Positions 24,593 to 36,603 of a DNA stretch of 64,000 nucleotides are shown in pieces. Every line of letters starts with the position of its first letter. Position 1 is the stretch's first letter. The notes beneath the pieces are model-generated. The model was not told the DNA's origin. It saw nothing but the letters and a program-made list of their open reading frames with translations, and searched no databases. The position numbers and the translations under genes are program-made. The stretch comes from Coptis chinensis (taxonomy: Eukaryota > Streptophyta > Magnoliopsida > Ranunculales > Ranunculaceae), in the NCBI GenBank assembly GCA_015680905.1, contig CM027381.1, positions 66,887,501 to 66,951,500 of the forward strand, written 5' to 3'.

Positions 24593-27500
24593 CTTGGTCG
24601 AGATTGGATTCATTATATGGAAGCTGTCGTCTCAACATATCATCAAGCCATCAAGTTCCCATTCAATAAAAAAGTCTGTAAGGTGCGCAGCGATCAACTA
24701 GCATCTCTAATTTGCCACGACAATGTTCTCGATGATTATAAGAAGTCTGAAGTTGTTGGACGAACTATTCTGAGTTCCAACACTGTCAAATAGCAATTAC
24801 AGCATCCGGGACCTTCAGTTTACTTTGTCAATAGAAATGTTGAAGGACCCCCAACAATCGATCCACTTTTAGAAGTTCAAATTGGCTGACTCCACGAAGA
24901 GACTACTTTTATTTCAAAAGAACTTCCGAAAAGGAGAGACAAGAGCTTATTTTGTTATTGAAGAATAATCATGTGTTTGCTTGGCGAATAGAGCAAATGC
25001 ACCCTATATAGATCCCCGGTGGCTTGTCATATCTGCGACATTGATCCTAATGCAAAACCAGTTCGACAAAAGCCCCCGGGATGGCCCCCTCCGAAAAATG
25101 AAATGGAAAGACGAAATCGACCGTCTCTTGTGCGTTAACTTTATAAGGCTGTGACTTATCCAACATGGATGTCAAATGTTGTAGTTGCCTAAAAAGAATC
25201 CAAATTACGTGTTTGTATCGATTTCACAAATCTCAATAAGGCTTGTCCGGTTCATCCGTATCCATTGCCTCGTATATCTGAAATGGTCGATGCAACATCT
25301 GGTTTTCAGCGTTTGTCTTTTTTGGATGCTTATTCTGGTTATCATCAGATTCCGTTATTCATTGAGGACCAAGAGTTCACTGCATTCATTACAGACCAAG
25401 GCATTTCCTACTGTTACCAGGTAATGCCTTTCGGTCTGAAAAACGCTAGAGCCACATATCAAAAGCTAGTCAACACTATTTTTTCTGACCTACTTGGAAA
25501 GACAGTCGAAGCATACATCGACGACATGGTTGTCAAATCTACAGAAGCACCTGATCATCTTACTGATTTGCAAGCTGTTTTCAACGGACTCTCCAATGTC
25601 AACATACGTTTGAATCCGGCTAAGTGTTCTTTCGGTTTATGATCTGGTAAATTCTTAGGATACATGATGACTAGACGCGGAATTGAAGCAAATCCGGATC
25701 AGATTCGAGCTATCCTTGAAATGCCTTCTCCGACATCAAAGAAAGAAATTCAACGACATACAGGATGCTTGGCTGCCCTAAATCGCTTTATCTCTCGGTA
25801 TTCTGATCGATGCCGTCCTTTTTTCCAAACATTGAAAGACGCAACAATTTGGACGGAGGACTGTGAACTTGCATTTCGTCATTTGAAAGCATACTTAGTC
25901 CAACCTCCAGTTCTTGCCGTCCAAAGAACGGGGCAGCCTATAGGTTTGTATTTAGCCATGCCCGATCATGCCGCGTAAGTCCGCCTTTATTTGTCAACGG
26001 TGGCGATGGGCGTCCTATATTCTTTGTTAGCAAAACTCTTACAACTGCTGAAACAAGATATTCTCGAGTGGAGAAAATTGCATTAGCTTTAGTTCATGCT
26101 GCCCAACGTCTTAAACCATATTTCCAGGGACGAGTCGTCAAAGTTTATCTGGAATATCCACTGCGAAAGTTTTTTTTTAATGCTTTCGAGAATCAAGTAA
26201 GCCTCATGAGAATGGTAAAGTTACCTTAGCTTATAACATTGTGTTTTGAAACTTCGCCAAGGTGAGAAAGGACAAGTTTTGGCTTCGCTAATGGCTGATT
26301 TTCCAATTGAGGATATTCTTATGTCTGACGCATTACTAGACAAAGAGAATGTCGTCGACAACATGCCATTACCTCTCAGGGATGATGATTTGCCAAACTT
26401 ATTAGATGTATCTGCTGATTGTTGGATTGTTTACACTGATGGTTCGCATAATAAGTATGGCTCCGGTATTGGGTGTGTAATCTTGCAACCGAATGGAGAA
26501 AAAATTGAGAAGTCAGTGCGTTTGGGTTTTGACGCTTCAAATAATGAGGCCGAGTATGAAGCTGTCATTTGCGGCTTGCGTACTGCTCTTCACTTGGGGG
26601 TGACTAAGCTATAATTATTCCGCGAGAATCTAAGTTAATTAAGCTAGCCCGGTTTGGTGGATCGTATGCAGCTTCGTGATGATAGAATGGCGGCTTATGT
26701 GGACTTAATTCATCGGTTGCTTTCGAATTTTTGATTCTATCGGTATTAGCGCGAGATCCGCGTCATGGCGTCGCGACATCGCGGATTCTCTCGCATATTT
26801 ATCCCACGGCGGTTAACTTCGGATAAACCTCACCAGATTACCATTGAATTTCAAAAGGAACCGCAGTATCGATCGTCCATCGAGGATGTCGCGCGATATG
26901 TACATCACTTTCGAGTTGTTTTCATCAAGACATTTTAGAGGAATCACGTCATGCCAATTTGATATCTCCCTGTGGTCGACTTCGGGCGCAAAGCGTGATC
27001 TTGATAATCAAGCTATCATTGCAGAGAAAACGCTTTGATCCACAACTTATGCTATCGGATGACCACAATGATCTTCTTGGTCAATGATATTGTCTCGGTC
27101 CATACCGGCGGCGATCATGAAGTGACAATGCTCTAGAGGTTCGGATATAGAGCTAAGTTTTCCACTTACACCTTGTGACGAAAGATGATTGGCGTCTTCC
27201 TTATATCACATATTTACATGATCACATTTTGCCTCCCCGATCATAAAGTGGGTGATCGTGTCAAAACGCGATGCTTGGAAATATTGTCTCATATCGACTT
27301 GAGCGATTACGTTTGCAACTTTATTGCAAAGGCACAAGTCTTAACCCTATGCTTTTCATGTCTCGCCAGAGTTGAAGGTTTGCTCATCTGGCGGAAATTC
27401 ATTCAGGCCTATGTGGGAACCACTCGGGCGAAGTCTCGCTCATAGAAGCAATGACACAAGGATCTTGGTGGCCGTACATGCAAAAGGATGCTAAGCGTTT

Positions 27501-28447
27501 GTCCGAGAAGTGTGTTCCTTTGTCGAAAATATGCTAATATGGGAAATCTTCAAAAGCGGAACTTCATCCAATCTTGAGCCCTTGGCCATTTGCAAAGTGG
27601 GGTCTTGACATCGTCGGTCCTCTTCCGGAAAGCTCCCCCGGCGGTGTTAGTTTCTTACTTCGTCAAATGAATCGATTATTTTACCAAGTGGGCTGAAGCT
27701 ATGCCCTTAGCCTAGATCCATGCTTCAGATGTTAAAAAATTCTTATGGCGAGACATTGTTTGTCGTTTTGGTATTCCAACATCATTGACTTCCGACAATG
27801 GCAAACAATTTGATGCTAAAGAAATTCGACAATTTTGTTCTGACTTGAAGATTAATCACAATTTCTTGGCACCATACCATCCTCAAGCTAATGGACAAGC
27901 TGAAGCTACTAACAAATCCATTCTTGCAATGCTCAAGCGACGACTTCAACAGGCCAAAGGAAATTGGGTTAAGGAACTTCCTGCGGTTATGTGGGCTTAT
28001 CGAACCACACCTAAGCATTCAACTTGATTTTCTCCGTTTAATCTTTGCTTACGATGCGGAAGCGTTCTTGCCTACAGAGTTGATGACACCTGACCAACCC
28101 ACGAACTTAACGTGGAATTGGAGTCGAATGATCAAAAACACTTGCTCGAGCCAAAGCCTTGATAGATGAGACAAGAGATGTTGGTCTTCAGCGCTTAATT
28201 AAGTTATCAAAGCGATATGAAACGAAAATATGATAAGAAAGTTCGACTTAAAGTGTTTGAAAAGATGACCGGGTACTCTGTCGAAAAAGCGAGGTTGATA
28301 GATTTCGATAAATTTGGAGAAAACTGGATGTGTCCATACATCATAGATCTCCCTGCCACCAAAGGATCTTATTTTCTCCGAGATTTAGATGGGAATGTTC
28401 TCGATAAACCGTGGAATGCGTTTCATCTGCGCAAGTTCTATAAGTAG
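24593..28447 (+). pseudogene. E1 pol (RT, dual RNase H, integrase)
   Basis: It starts inside the end of the protease (YNVILGRDWIHYMEAV). RT is at about 25085-25980: VCIDFTNLNKACPVHPYPLP, FLDAYSGYHQI, MPFGLKNARATYQKLVN and the catalytic YIDDMVVKS at about 25514. RNase H is at about 25985-26240. A second, archaeal-type RNase H at 26405-26614 (YTDGSHNKYGSGIG, NNEAEYEAVICGLRTALHLG) is diagnostic of the Tat clade. Integrase is at about 27300-28100 (FAKWGLDIVGPL, LTSDNGKQFDAKEI, ANGQAEATNKS), and a C-terminal part ends at stop 28445-28447. Frame breaks are dense at 26620-27700 and sparse at 25260-26610. Some may be sequence errors rather than mutations. Confidence 0.85.
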
Positions 28448-28630
28448 ATTTTAGTTGTGTTTTTCTGTTATCCTGGAGAAATAAAATAATACAATAATTA
28501 GTTTGTTTCCAGTTCAGGCATGTATTTTCCGTTGTTATCTTTGTATTTTTTTAAGACTCGGTAATCAATAAAGAAGCAGTTCTTTCACTTCAGTTCTAAT
28601 GATATGATTTTGGTTTTAGTGAACCTTATA

Positions 28631-29345
28631 ATCGCTACAACAAAATTTGGCGAAATTACCAAGTTTAATTTCGTCAGTTTAAGTTGAACGCTTTTACGCT
28701 CGCTTAGTCGTTACTATCGCTACAACAAAATCTAGCGAAATTACCACGTTTAATTTTGTCAGTCTAAGTTGAATGCTTTTCGCCGCTTTAGTCGCTACTA
28801 TCGCTACAACAAAATCTAGCAAAATTACCACATTTAATTTAGATGGGTCTAAGTTGAACTTTTTTACTCGCTTAGTCGTTATAATCGCTACAACAAAATC
28901 GGGCGAAATTACCACGTTTAATTTTGTCAGTCTAAGTTGAACGTTTTTACGCTCGCTTAGTCGTTACTATCGCTACAACAAAATATGGCAAAATTACCAC
29001 GTTTAATTTCGTCAATCTAAGTTGAACGCTTTTACACTCGCTTAGTCGTTACTATCACTACAACAAAATCGGCGAAATTACCACGTTTAATTTAGATGGG
29101 TCCTAAGATGAACGCTTTTACGCCGCTTAGTCGTTACTATCGCCGACAAAATCGGCCCGAAATTACCACGCGTTAATTTCGGATCCTAAGTTGAAACGAT
29201 TTTACACTACACTCGCTTAGTCAGATTATCGCTATTACAAAATCGACAAACGCGTACCACATTTAATTTCGTTAGTCTAAATTGAATTTTAACAATTTTA
29301 CGCTCGCTATGTCAACATCGATGAAGTTATAGTCGCTATGTCAAC
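28631..29345 (+). repeat. E1 post-pol tandem repeat, ~8 x 85 bp
   Basis: About eight imperfect copies of an ~85-bp unit containing ATCGCTACAACAAAAT, GAAATTACCACGTTTAATTT and ACGCTCGCTTAGTCGTTACT. The same repeat is in the same place in E2 (about ten copies). It lies between pol and the antisense ORF region. No coding function is seen. Confidence 0.9.
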
Positions 29346-29820
29346 ATCGATGAAGTTACCCCGTTTAGTTTAAATTACCGCTGGCGTCGAGCATTTTTTA
29401 AGCTCAATCTAATTTTGCAAGCTTAAAGTTAGCATTGGGGCGTTTCATTCTATTTCGTGTCATCTATATAATTCAACAACATTACCGGTTTTCCACGGTT
29501 ATGATATCGACATCACAATGATATTCAATTGCCAACACATACTTTATTTTATTCAAAAGAATTTTTAGCTCTATGGTATTACAAGCGCCGCAATCACATG
29601 ATCATTGGTTTGGGCAAATCCAATGGTTCCTTACAAACTTTTCGCATATACAACTCGCATACAAATCTTTGTAATTCATCTTCTCGCGTTTTAGTTCATC
29701 TCCGTTTCTATTAAAGTCTCATCAATTATCTTATGGACGATTCACAATGTGCCATTTGCATGATCTTGGCGAGCAGCTCGTTTAAAATCATTATTAAACT
29801 TGTTATTTTTCTCCTCCTTT
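29346..29820 (+). other. E1 post-repeat spacer
   Basis: Collinear with E2 60060-60500; both carry AGCTTAAAGTTAGCATTGGGG. This is the 3' flank of the antisense gene. No sense ORF. Confidence 0.5.
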
Positions 29821-30083
29821 TTAGCGTTTAAGTTCTTGATCTTTGGTCGCCACGAGTGCCTTTAATTCTATCACATATGCTTTTAAGTGTCTGTGTTCTT
29901 CCATTATCTCACAGGCTTTCCCAAAGTCTTCGTACGATCTCTGCTCGGCTTCTTCCGTCCGCTCGGTTAAGTTTTTCTTTTCGTCTTCTAACTCTCTATT
30001 GATTCCGCTTAACGCTTTGTTTGTCTCTTCCAATTTTCGGTTAAGTATTTTCACTTTCTCTATTTATTCTACGGCATTGACTT
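29821..30083 (-). pseudogene. E1 antisense gene, C-terminal remnant
   Basis: A 77-codon minus-strand frame (29821-30054) rich in E, K, R and L, with heptad-like spacing (LNRKLEETNKALSG, RELEDEKKNL, TERTEEAEQRSYEDF). It is predicted to form a coiled coil. It matches the C-terminus of the longer antisense gene in E2 almost residue for residue. The N-terminal ~2 kb is deleted here. Confidence 0.7.
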
Positions 30084-30550
30084 CACTTTATTCGTTTAAT
30101 CGACAGGGCAAACGTTCATTGGTAGGAGTCTCCACTTTATTCGTTTAATCGACAGGGCTAAATCCCAATTCGCAATATCATGGATCAATGTACAGGCCCA
30201 TTAACTCATGTGGCTAAGGCTGAACCTTAGCCACATGGCTTGCCACTAATGTACGTTGATTTATGTCCAGATTCGTTTCTTATCAAAGAGATAATTATCA
30301 GTTGAAAGTTATAGTATATCACAATTACTCAAGCTACAAGGACTCTCTACTCTACCTATATAAATACCAAACTATTTTTCATTCAGAACTATGTTCTTGA
30401 GACTTGATCCCACTGATAATTTGGGTACGTAGGCAACCGCAAGATACAGTCTCATCATTCCCCCAATCACCATCATTTTTCTAATTACTTTTTTACGTTC
30501 TTCGTCTTTTTCATCAACACTTGGTGTTTTGATCATATTTGGTCGAAACA
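30084..30550 (+). repeat. E1 right LTR, 5' end rearranged
   Basis: Ends TTTGGTCGAAACA, followed by AGATG. The first ~30 bp of the LTR are missing. Instead ACTTTATTCGTTTAATCGAC appears twice, at 30084 and 30132, flanking AAACGTTCATTGGTAGG. The deletion that removed the antisense gene therefore ended inside the LTR, with a local duplication of about 49 bp. Confidence 0.75.
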
Positions 30551-32015
30551 AGATGCTAGTAGAGTATTTGTGGATATTTCCCACGGGATTGTGGCTTAGT
30601 GCAATAATATATTGGCACGTGAAAGAATGAAAGTGGTTATGAGATATAATTGAGATATTTCTAAATATTGTGGCTTAGTGCAATAAGGTATTTGACCTGC
30701 ACGTGATATAGTGGAATTATTATGAGTCATAAATGTATGACACCTGAATAAATTACGTAACGAAAATCCTAGAACCTGACTACCACAACTCATGTGATTT
30801 GCCCTGTGTGGGCATATGTGATATGATTGGGCCTTGTGTAGGGTGTATATATAAGATGTTGATTGACCCATGTGTTGGGCAATCGTAGCCAAATGGTGGC
30901 TTGATTATTCTGTTCGCAAAATAGAACGAGACGCGCGATATTTTATGCCGAATAGTGGCAGTTTTTGCATAATGGCTTTCGTGTGAGGGTTACCTGGTGT
31001 GCGGCATCCCGCTCAGGGTAGTTACGCACGGAGTGGTTCATTATGTAAGGGGAGGCATGTGGATGTACAGGTTCGGCGTTGGGAAGCGATTGTGGTAGCC
31101 AGGGAAACTAGGTAAGACATAGATATGACGTGATTTTAGGGACACGCAAAGAAAGCATTAATTAATATAATTATGGTAATATGTTGGTTAATGATGTACC
31201 TTTAGATAGATAATTGTATATGGTTTTGCATAAGTGTGGGTCAAATTAATTACTTGGGCAGAGACGACCCACTCTGTAATTGAGCATGGAATGCGGTATG
31301 GATATAATATGCATGGTTGGTTATTTGTTTAGTTAGAACCTAAGGCGCCTCGATGGAGGAACTACATGCCTTATTCATTATGCGTATAGTTTGTTGTGTG
31401 GTTAGTTGGAAGTTAAGGCGCCTCAGTGGAGGAACTATCTGCCTTAGTTATTGAACTTAAGGATGTTGTATTAGTTGTTAGAAGTTAAGGCGCCTCGGTG
31501 GAGGAACTAACGACCTTATAGATTGTGTATATATATGTATAATTATATGTTGTATTTTAGAGCTACTCACACCAGCATTTTTATAATGCTGACCCGATTT
31601 GCATGTTTGCTTATCGGGTGTGTTCATTAAATGAACATAGTTGATAAGTCTTGACAGGTTTAGTGTTGAAGAAGATTGGTTGCTGCTTGTGGTTTGCGTT
31701 AGCGTTGCATCTCAGGATATGTTTTGTTTTCCCTTGAGGTGATATAGATTTTCAGTCTAGACAATGTTTTTGTATTTTCATTTGTAAATTTAATTAAAGA
31801 GTTATTGAAAAGAGATTTGTAACCTAATCTTATTTGTGAATTTTTGTAATGAAGATGACTTTTGTTTAAGTTAAAAAGGTTTATTGGTTTTTAATTATCC
31901 GCATATTTAAACTGTTTATGGGTTTTTGGAAGTTAAGAGTGCGTCACACCTCGGAGATCGAAGAGTCGGGAACAAATATTATTTTTCCGAATTTTGTCGA
32001 AATTCGGATGTGACA

Positions 32016-32652
32016 CATTAGTTGAAACCTTCCTTAGTTGAAAGCTACAAGACAAACAAATCATTCTATAAACCATAACAACAAATTATTCTATAAACCA
32101 TAACATGTATGAGTCCACCCGTCACTTCTTGCTCCACATGTCACTTTGTTCCATTTCCACATTGTCTATAGAAATCATGTTGGCAACCATATATGTTTCC
32201 CTCCCTCTTCCCACCTGACAATCTACTAACTTTATCCCCTTTCACACTACCCCAAATTTCATGCGTACCTACTCCCCCATATATTCATTATATTGACACA
32301 TCACCTCATCTATAATTTTACCCTTACCCATTTCCCCTCACAAATCTACACATCACCATAAAACCACGTTTATCCACCTGATCATATATCCTATCCACTA
32401 ACCTATTTGCCTTACATTCACAGGCTTTTTACAATTCCAATGAAGCGGCTCAATTTATCCTTTTCATTCTAAACATATTTGGGTGGCTCTATATATATCT
32501 ACGTATAGTTTAAAGCAGTCTTAAGGATGCCATACAATATCAAACATAACAGTATAACTCACTCTAAATAAGATCACAATCACATATTCATCCCAAACTT
32601 CCTACCTTTCAATCCTTCTCATTATTACCAGAATGTATTATGCTCACCATCA
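32016..32652. other. Spacer before the RPA-like gene
   Basis: Continues the pre-insertion sequence interrupted at 21459 (GTTGAAACCTTCCTTAGTTG). No gene. A Helitron 5' terminus is expected in or left of this stretch but was not identified. Confidence 0.3.
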
Positions 32653-34640
32653 CTGTGTTAATGATATTATTGGTAATGGCAATTGGAAAATAGTTGTACG
32701 AGTTGCTCGAATTTGGGAAACAACAGACTATACAACAGATCAATTCAAGAGTTTCGACATGCTACTATTTGATGAACATGGGCATATATAATTCATTTTA
32801 TTATTTATTCACATTAAACCTATTAAACAACTTAATTATAATTAACATTAATATCTTACTCTAACCCATTTGTTGTTTTTCTTACCAATATCAGGGCCAC
32901 AGAATACACGCAAAAATCCCGTTAAGCGTTGAAACAAAGTTCAGACATCAAATCGAAGAAAATCGCATTTACTATATCGAAGGGTTCACTCCTTATAGAG
33001 CAGTTAATTCCCATAATTTAATTGCTGGAGAATGGATTATATACTTCAAATGGACTACAAAAATTAAACCTCAAAATACAGATAATCTTCCATTTCCAGA
33101 ATATGCTTTCTCATTCATCATTTTCTCTGATATACTAAACCAGTTCAATACCAGACATCTAATAGGTCATCAAATATATAATTGATTTCAGCTAAGCTTT
33201 TATATTTTTTTTATACATCAAAATATAATCTAAAAATTTAGATGTCTTTTTTACAAATGTAGTTGGACGAATCTACACGTGGAACCAAGCAAGATCGATC
33301 AAGAAAAATAATGGGCGTGATACCGTTATTAAAGAAATTGAACTTCTAAATGAAGAGTAAGTTAACTAATAATACTAATATTACTAACAAATTTTCACTT
33401 GCGTTTTCTAAATTCTTATAGTAACAAAGTTTTTACATGTAGGGGCTATTTGTTAAAAGTTACTCTTTGGGGCAATGCAGCCAAACAACTCGATCGCCAC
33501 AAAATCTTGAAAAATTCAAATAAATCGATCCTCACTGTTGCTTCTACAACTCTTAAATATGATAATGGTATTGTCATATATAATCAAATTATTATTATTT
33601 TATATATCTACTTTACATATCATAATATATTTTGTATAATCTTTTAAAAATAATATCATCTTTTATATACGACAGGTGAATATGTGGTATCCTCTACATC
33701 AGCAACAAAGTTATATCTTAATTTAGACATTTCAGAAGTTGCGATTATTAAAAATAGGTATCATTGCTAAAGCAAAATTAGATTTAAGTTAAACAAATGT
33801 TTGCAACTTAACATTTTAATGATGAAATTGTTTTATGTTATATAGTCCAATTCAAAAAGAACATCAACAATTGCAAGTGCAACCTCCTCAATCACTATCC
33901 CAATCAACTGAAGGTACATCGTCAGCAGGACTCACTACCCTATCTGATATTCTTGAGTCACTAAATGATATTCCGTTACAGGTAATCAAAAAATATATAT
34001 AGATTTTTTTTTCTATATTATGGTTTATGTACATTATTAACGATATTCTATTCAGGTTACTCAATTCAAATGTGAAGCAACCATCTCCACTATACTTTAC
34101 GATGATGGATGGTTTTATGTTGGATGTATAAGTTGTCCTCAATCAGTTACTAAGACTGGTGATGTTTACGAATGCCCAACGCATGGAGTAACTGACATAG
34201 AAAAAAAGTAATATAACTATACACAGTTAACATCATATATTTTATCACTTATACATACTAAATATTTTCAAATGCTCAGGTACCATTTGAGAATGGAAAT
34301 TATCGAGGAAACTTCAAAAGCACGAGTTGTCGCATTCCGTGAAGCTGTTACACTTCTACATAAAACTGAAAATGAGCTACATATAATTGAATCACAGGTA
34401 CAAAGCTACAATTGTTTGTCTAAATTTCAACATTTTTTCATTTACAGTAACTTGATGTCTACAATAATTGATTGTGTACAGGACAATGATACTGAAATAC
34501 TACTAGAGCTCTTTCAAAATCTTATTGGATATAAAGCTATCTTTCAGCTAAAAATAGATGAGTTCAACAGGCAACACAAAAATAGTTTCTTCACTGTTAC
34601 AAAAATATATCCTATTACAAGAACTTTATCAAGCAAATAG
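32653..34640 (+). CDS. RPA70-like single-strand DNA-binding protein
   Basis: Multi-exon gene related to replication protein A large subunit, which binds single-stranded DNA. Proposed exons: 32653-~32780, ~32895-33165, 33242-33356, 33422-33567, 33676-33757, 33846-33981, 34056-34206, 34280-34397, 34482-34640; splice phases agree from exon 2 onward. The first OB fold contains WKIVVRVARIWETTDY, RIHAKIPLSVETKF and EWIIYFKWT. The second contains VVGRIYTWNQ and LLKVTLWGNAAKQLD. The C-terminal zinc-binding OB fold contains FKCEATISTILYDDGWFYVG, CISCPQ and YECPTHG. The donor after exon 1 is not canonical (GG or GC), the main doubt about function. It lies upstream of a Helitron 3' end, so it is probably the RPA gene of an autonomous Helitron lineage. 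Confidence 0.75.
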
Positions 34641-35329
34641 GATCACAAGAACTTAATCAAGGAAATAGGCTCTCAATCAAGATATTTACACAAAATCCAG
34701 CTTGTACTGTTAATATAGTGTGTTAAGTTGCTTTTCTCTCTGCTATCCCAGCCATTAATATTGTGTGTTAAGTTGTTTTTCTCTCTGCTATCTCAGCTGT
34801 AATATGTACCTTTTCACTTAATTATATTAATTATTAAATATTATGTTTAATTTCTTTTTTCTTTTTTTTTATCAATCCCTTTTCATGCTCAACATTTTCC
34901 CAAACATAATCTACTTACTCCTTCTGAATATATATATACCAATCATAATTTGTGTTTTTTTTTGTACCTTACTTAAGTAAGCTTCCACCTTTGACCTCCT
35001 TAATAATATGTTTGCTTTGTCAATACATACTTACACATTAAATTCGATGTCAATATTGTGAATTAGTGGTTACACTTATATTATATTCATTATTGCATCA
35101 GACTACCAACTATCAAACACTCTTCCATATAAACAATTACTACATCAAATACTTCCCCTCCCCACAACAATACATACAACATCAACATTTCAACCTTTTT
35201 AAACACACTACTCAAATTCTTAACATGAACAACTTAAACATTCTGCATACTCATAACTTAAATAGCTCCTTTTTAATATGTTCTTTCTTCAACAAGCTTA
35301 AACTCCAACTCAGAGCTTTAACCCACTTT
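34641..35329. other. Gap between convergent genes
   Basis: A short duplication (GTGTTAAGTTGCTTTTCTCTCTGCTAT and a near copy) lies at about 34722 and 34765. The rest is AT-rich, with no gene recognised. A minus-strand open stretch at about 35361-35254 (KALEENRKWVKALSW) could be an alternative last exon of the next gene. Confidence 0.35.
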
Positions 35330-36196
35330 CTATTTTCTTCCAAAGCCTTCCACACATCTAAAACAACAACAACAAGAAAAATATCTATTTATAAATGCAA
35401 AAAAATAAATAAAAAAAGTATGAACTTTAAAATAAAATCCAATTACTTTTTCAACCCATAAGTATTATTAGCACATAATTTTCCATAGCCCCAAGTATCC
35501 TTCTCAAAAGAATCCTACAATAAATGATTAAACAAAAACAAAAATTATTACAAGATTTTTTAATCAAAGTAATAATTAAACAGTATACAATTAAACCCAA
35601 AATGTATATGAGCATAACAACGTACTTTGATATCGATAGTCGGCGCCCTTAAAGCTAAAACAACCATTTTCAATTCACCTGTAGATGAACGAAATTCATA
35701 CCCTTGCTTTTTCTTCTTTCTTTTCTTCCGCCCTACCCCAACTCCATTTAAACGTTTCTTTTTAATCTCACCCACTTTTGATTTACTTGAACCAACTTTG
35801 GATAATCTAAACGCAAAAAAATGAGGCGAAAAAAATACAAGTTAATAAAAAAAAACAAATGCTACTAACAACATTAAATCCATCAATATGTCAACTTTAC
35901 TTTTCATGAGTATTAGATTCCTTCTTCTTCTTAAGGGATATCACGCTTTCCTTAGGCGGCTATTAAAACAAAAAAAAACCATCATCAGCAATTATATATA
36001 CTTTTATGAAAGCACTCCAAAAAAAAAAAAAACTGTTTATTAAACTTTCAATCATAAACCAATTGTCATAATTAAGTTAAGTATTTAATGAACATTCACT
36101 ACTGCTTGAATATTCAGCACTACTAATCTCAATTGGTTAATTTATACCACCTAATAAATCGTCATCACTACTAATCAAGAGATCTAAATCAGACAT
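35330..36196 (-). CDS. Unrecognised lysine-rich multi-exon gene
   Basis: Not recognised. On the minus strand a start at 36196 gives an acidic N-terminus (MSDLDLLISSDDDLLG). Three exons follow with consistent phases and good splice sites: 35959-35901 (PPKESVISLKKKKESNTHE), 35806-35626 (EIKKKRLNG, GRKKRKKKKQGYEFRSSTGE, LALRAPTIDIK) and 35514-35447 (DSFEKDTWGYGKLCANNTYG). It probably ends at 35330. The KKKK/RKKRKKKK clusters suggest a nuclear, nucleic-acid-binding protein. The join of the first exon to 35959 is not resolved. The gene converges on the RPA-like gene and lies within the same presumed Helitron. Confidence 0.45.
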
Positions 36197-36603
36197 TTTT
36201 AACTTTATCAGATATAGCAAGTAAACAAATACACAGGAGCAGTGCTATTTTACTTTCCAGCCTTCTCTCTAATATATAACAACATCATTTGCATGAAATT
36301 AACACCGATTTTTTTTTTCAATCAAATGTTTACAAGTGTTTTACCTTTCATCACGCAGAGAAACAAATGTTGAGGGAATTCTGAAGCTCGCATCACGTGT
36401 CAGAACTAATCAACTTCGACTTGGACAATCATGTACAAAAGCCCAATTTCTATTTAAAACTTCAAACCCATTTCCTAATAAAACCCACAATATCAGACTT
36501 TAACTTCAGCAGCCCGGTCATATAAAAAAAACCCATATATAATCCACAACACTGACTTGAAACCAATTTGACGAACTTAATTGCCCCCCATAACTTTAAA
36601 CTT

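Larger units (their letters stand above)
23365..30550 (+). mobile_element. E1: Tat/Retand-like Ty3-gypsy, deleted
   Basis: A 7.2-kb LTR retrotransposon bounded by TGTTTCGACC...GGTCGAAACA LTRs and AGATG target duplications. Order: LTR, PBS, gag N-terminal remnant, pol (RT, RNase H, second RNase H, integrase), ~85-bp tandem repeats, antisense coiled-coil remnant, LTR. Compared with E2 (52295 onwards), it lacks most of gag and the protease (junction at about 24593) and about 3 kb before the right LTR (junction at about 30084). The family is Tat-clade by its dual RNase H and resembles the described Silene Retand elements in having tandem repeats and antisense ORFs. Confidence 0.85.
21460..32015 (+). 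mobile_element. Solo LTR (~3.4 kb), split by E1
   Basis: Begins TGTAACGCCCCGAATTT and ends AATTCGGATGTGACA, flanked by CATTA on both sides. After removal of the E1 insertion and its duplicated target (23365-30555), 3365 bp remain. No PBS, purine tract or coding domain was found in the remainder, so a solo LTR of a long-LTR Ty3-gypsy element is the simplest reading. Internal repeats include two copies of a TCATTATCTAATTAAG-containing block (about 22979 and 23240). There are also three copies of AAGGCGCCTCNNTGGAGGAA at about 31342, 31413 and 31487. The strand is assigned from the TG...CA ends only. Confidence 0.7.

Noticed and set aside
35066..35461. 131-codon plus-strand ORF
   Set aside because: AT-rich, low-complexity composition (N, I, F, T) opposite a better-supported minus-strand exon at 35514-35447. 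No recognisable domain.
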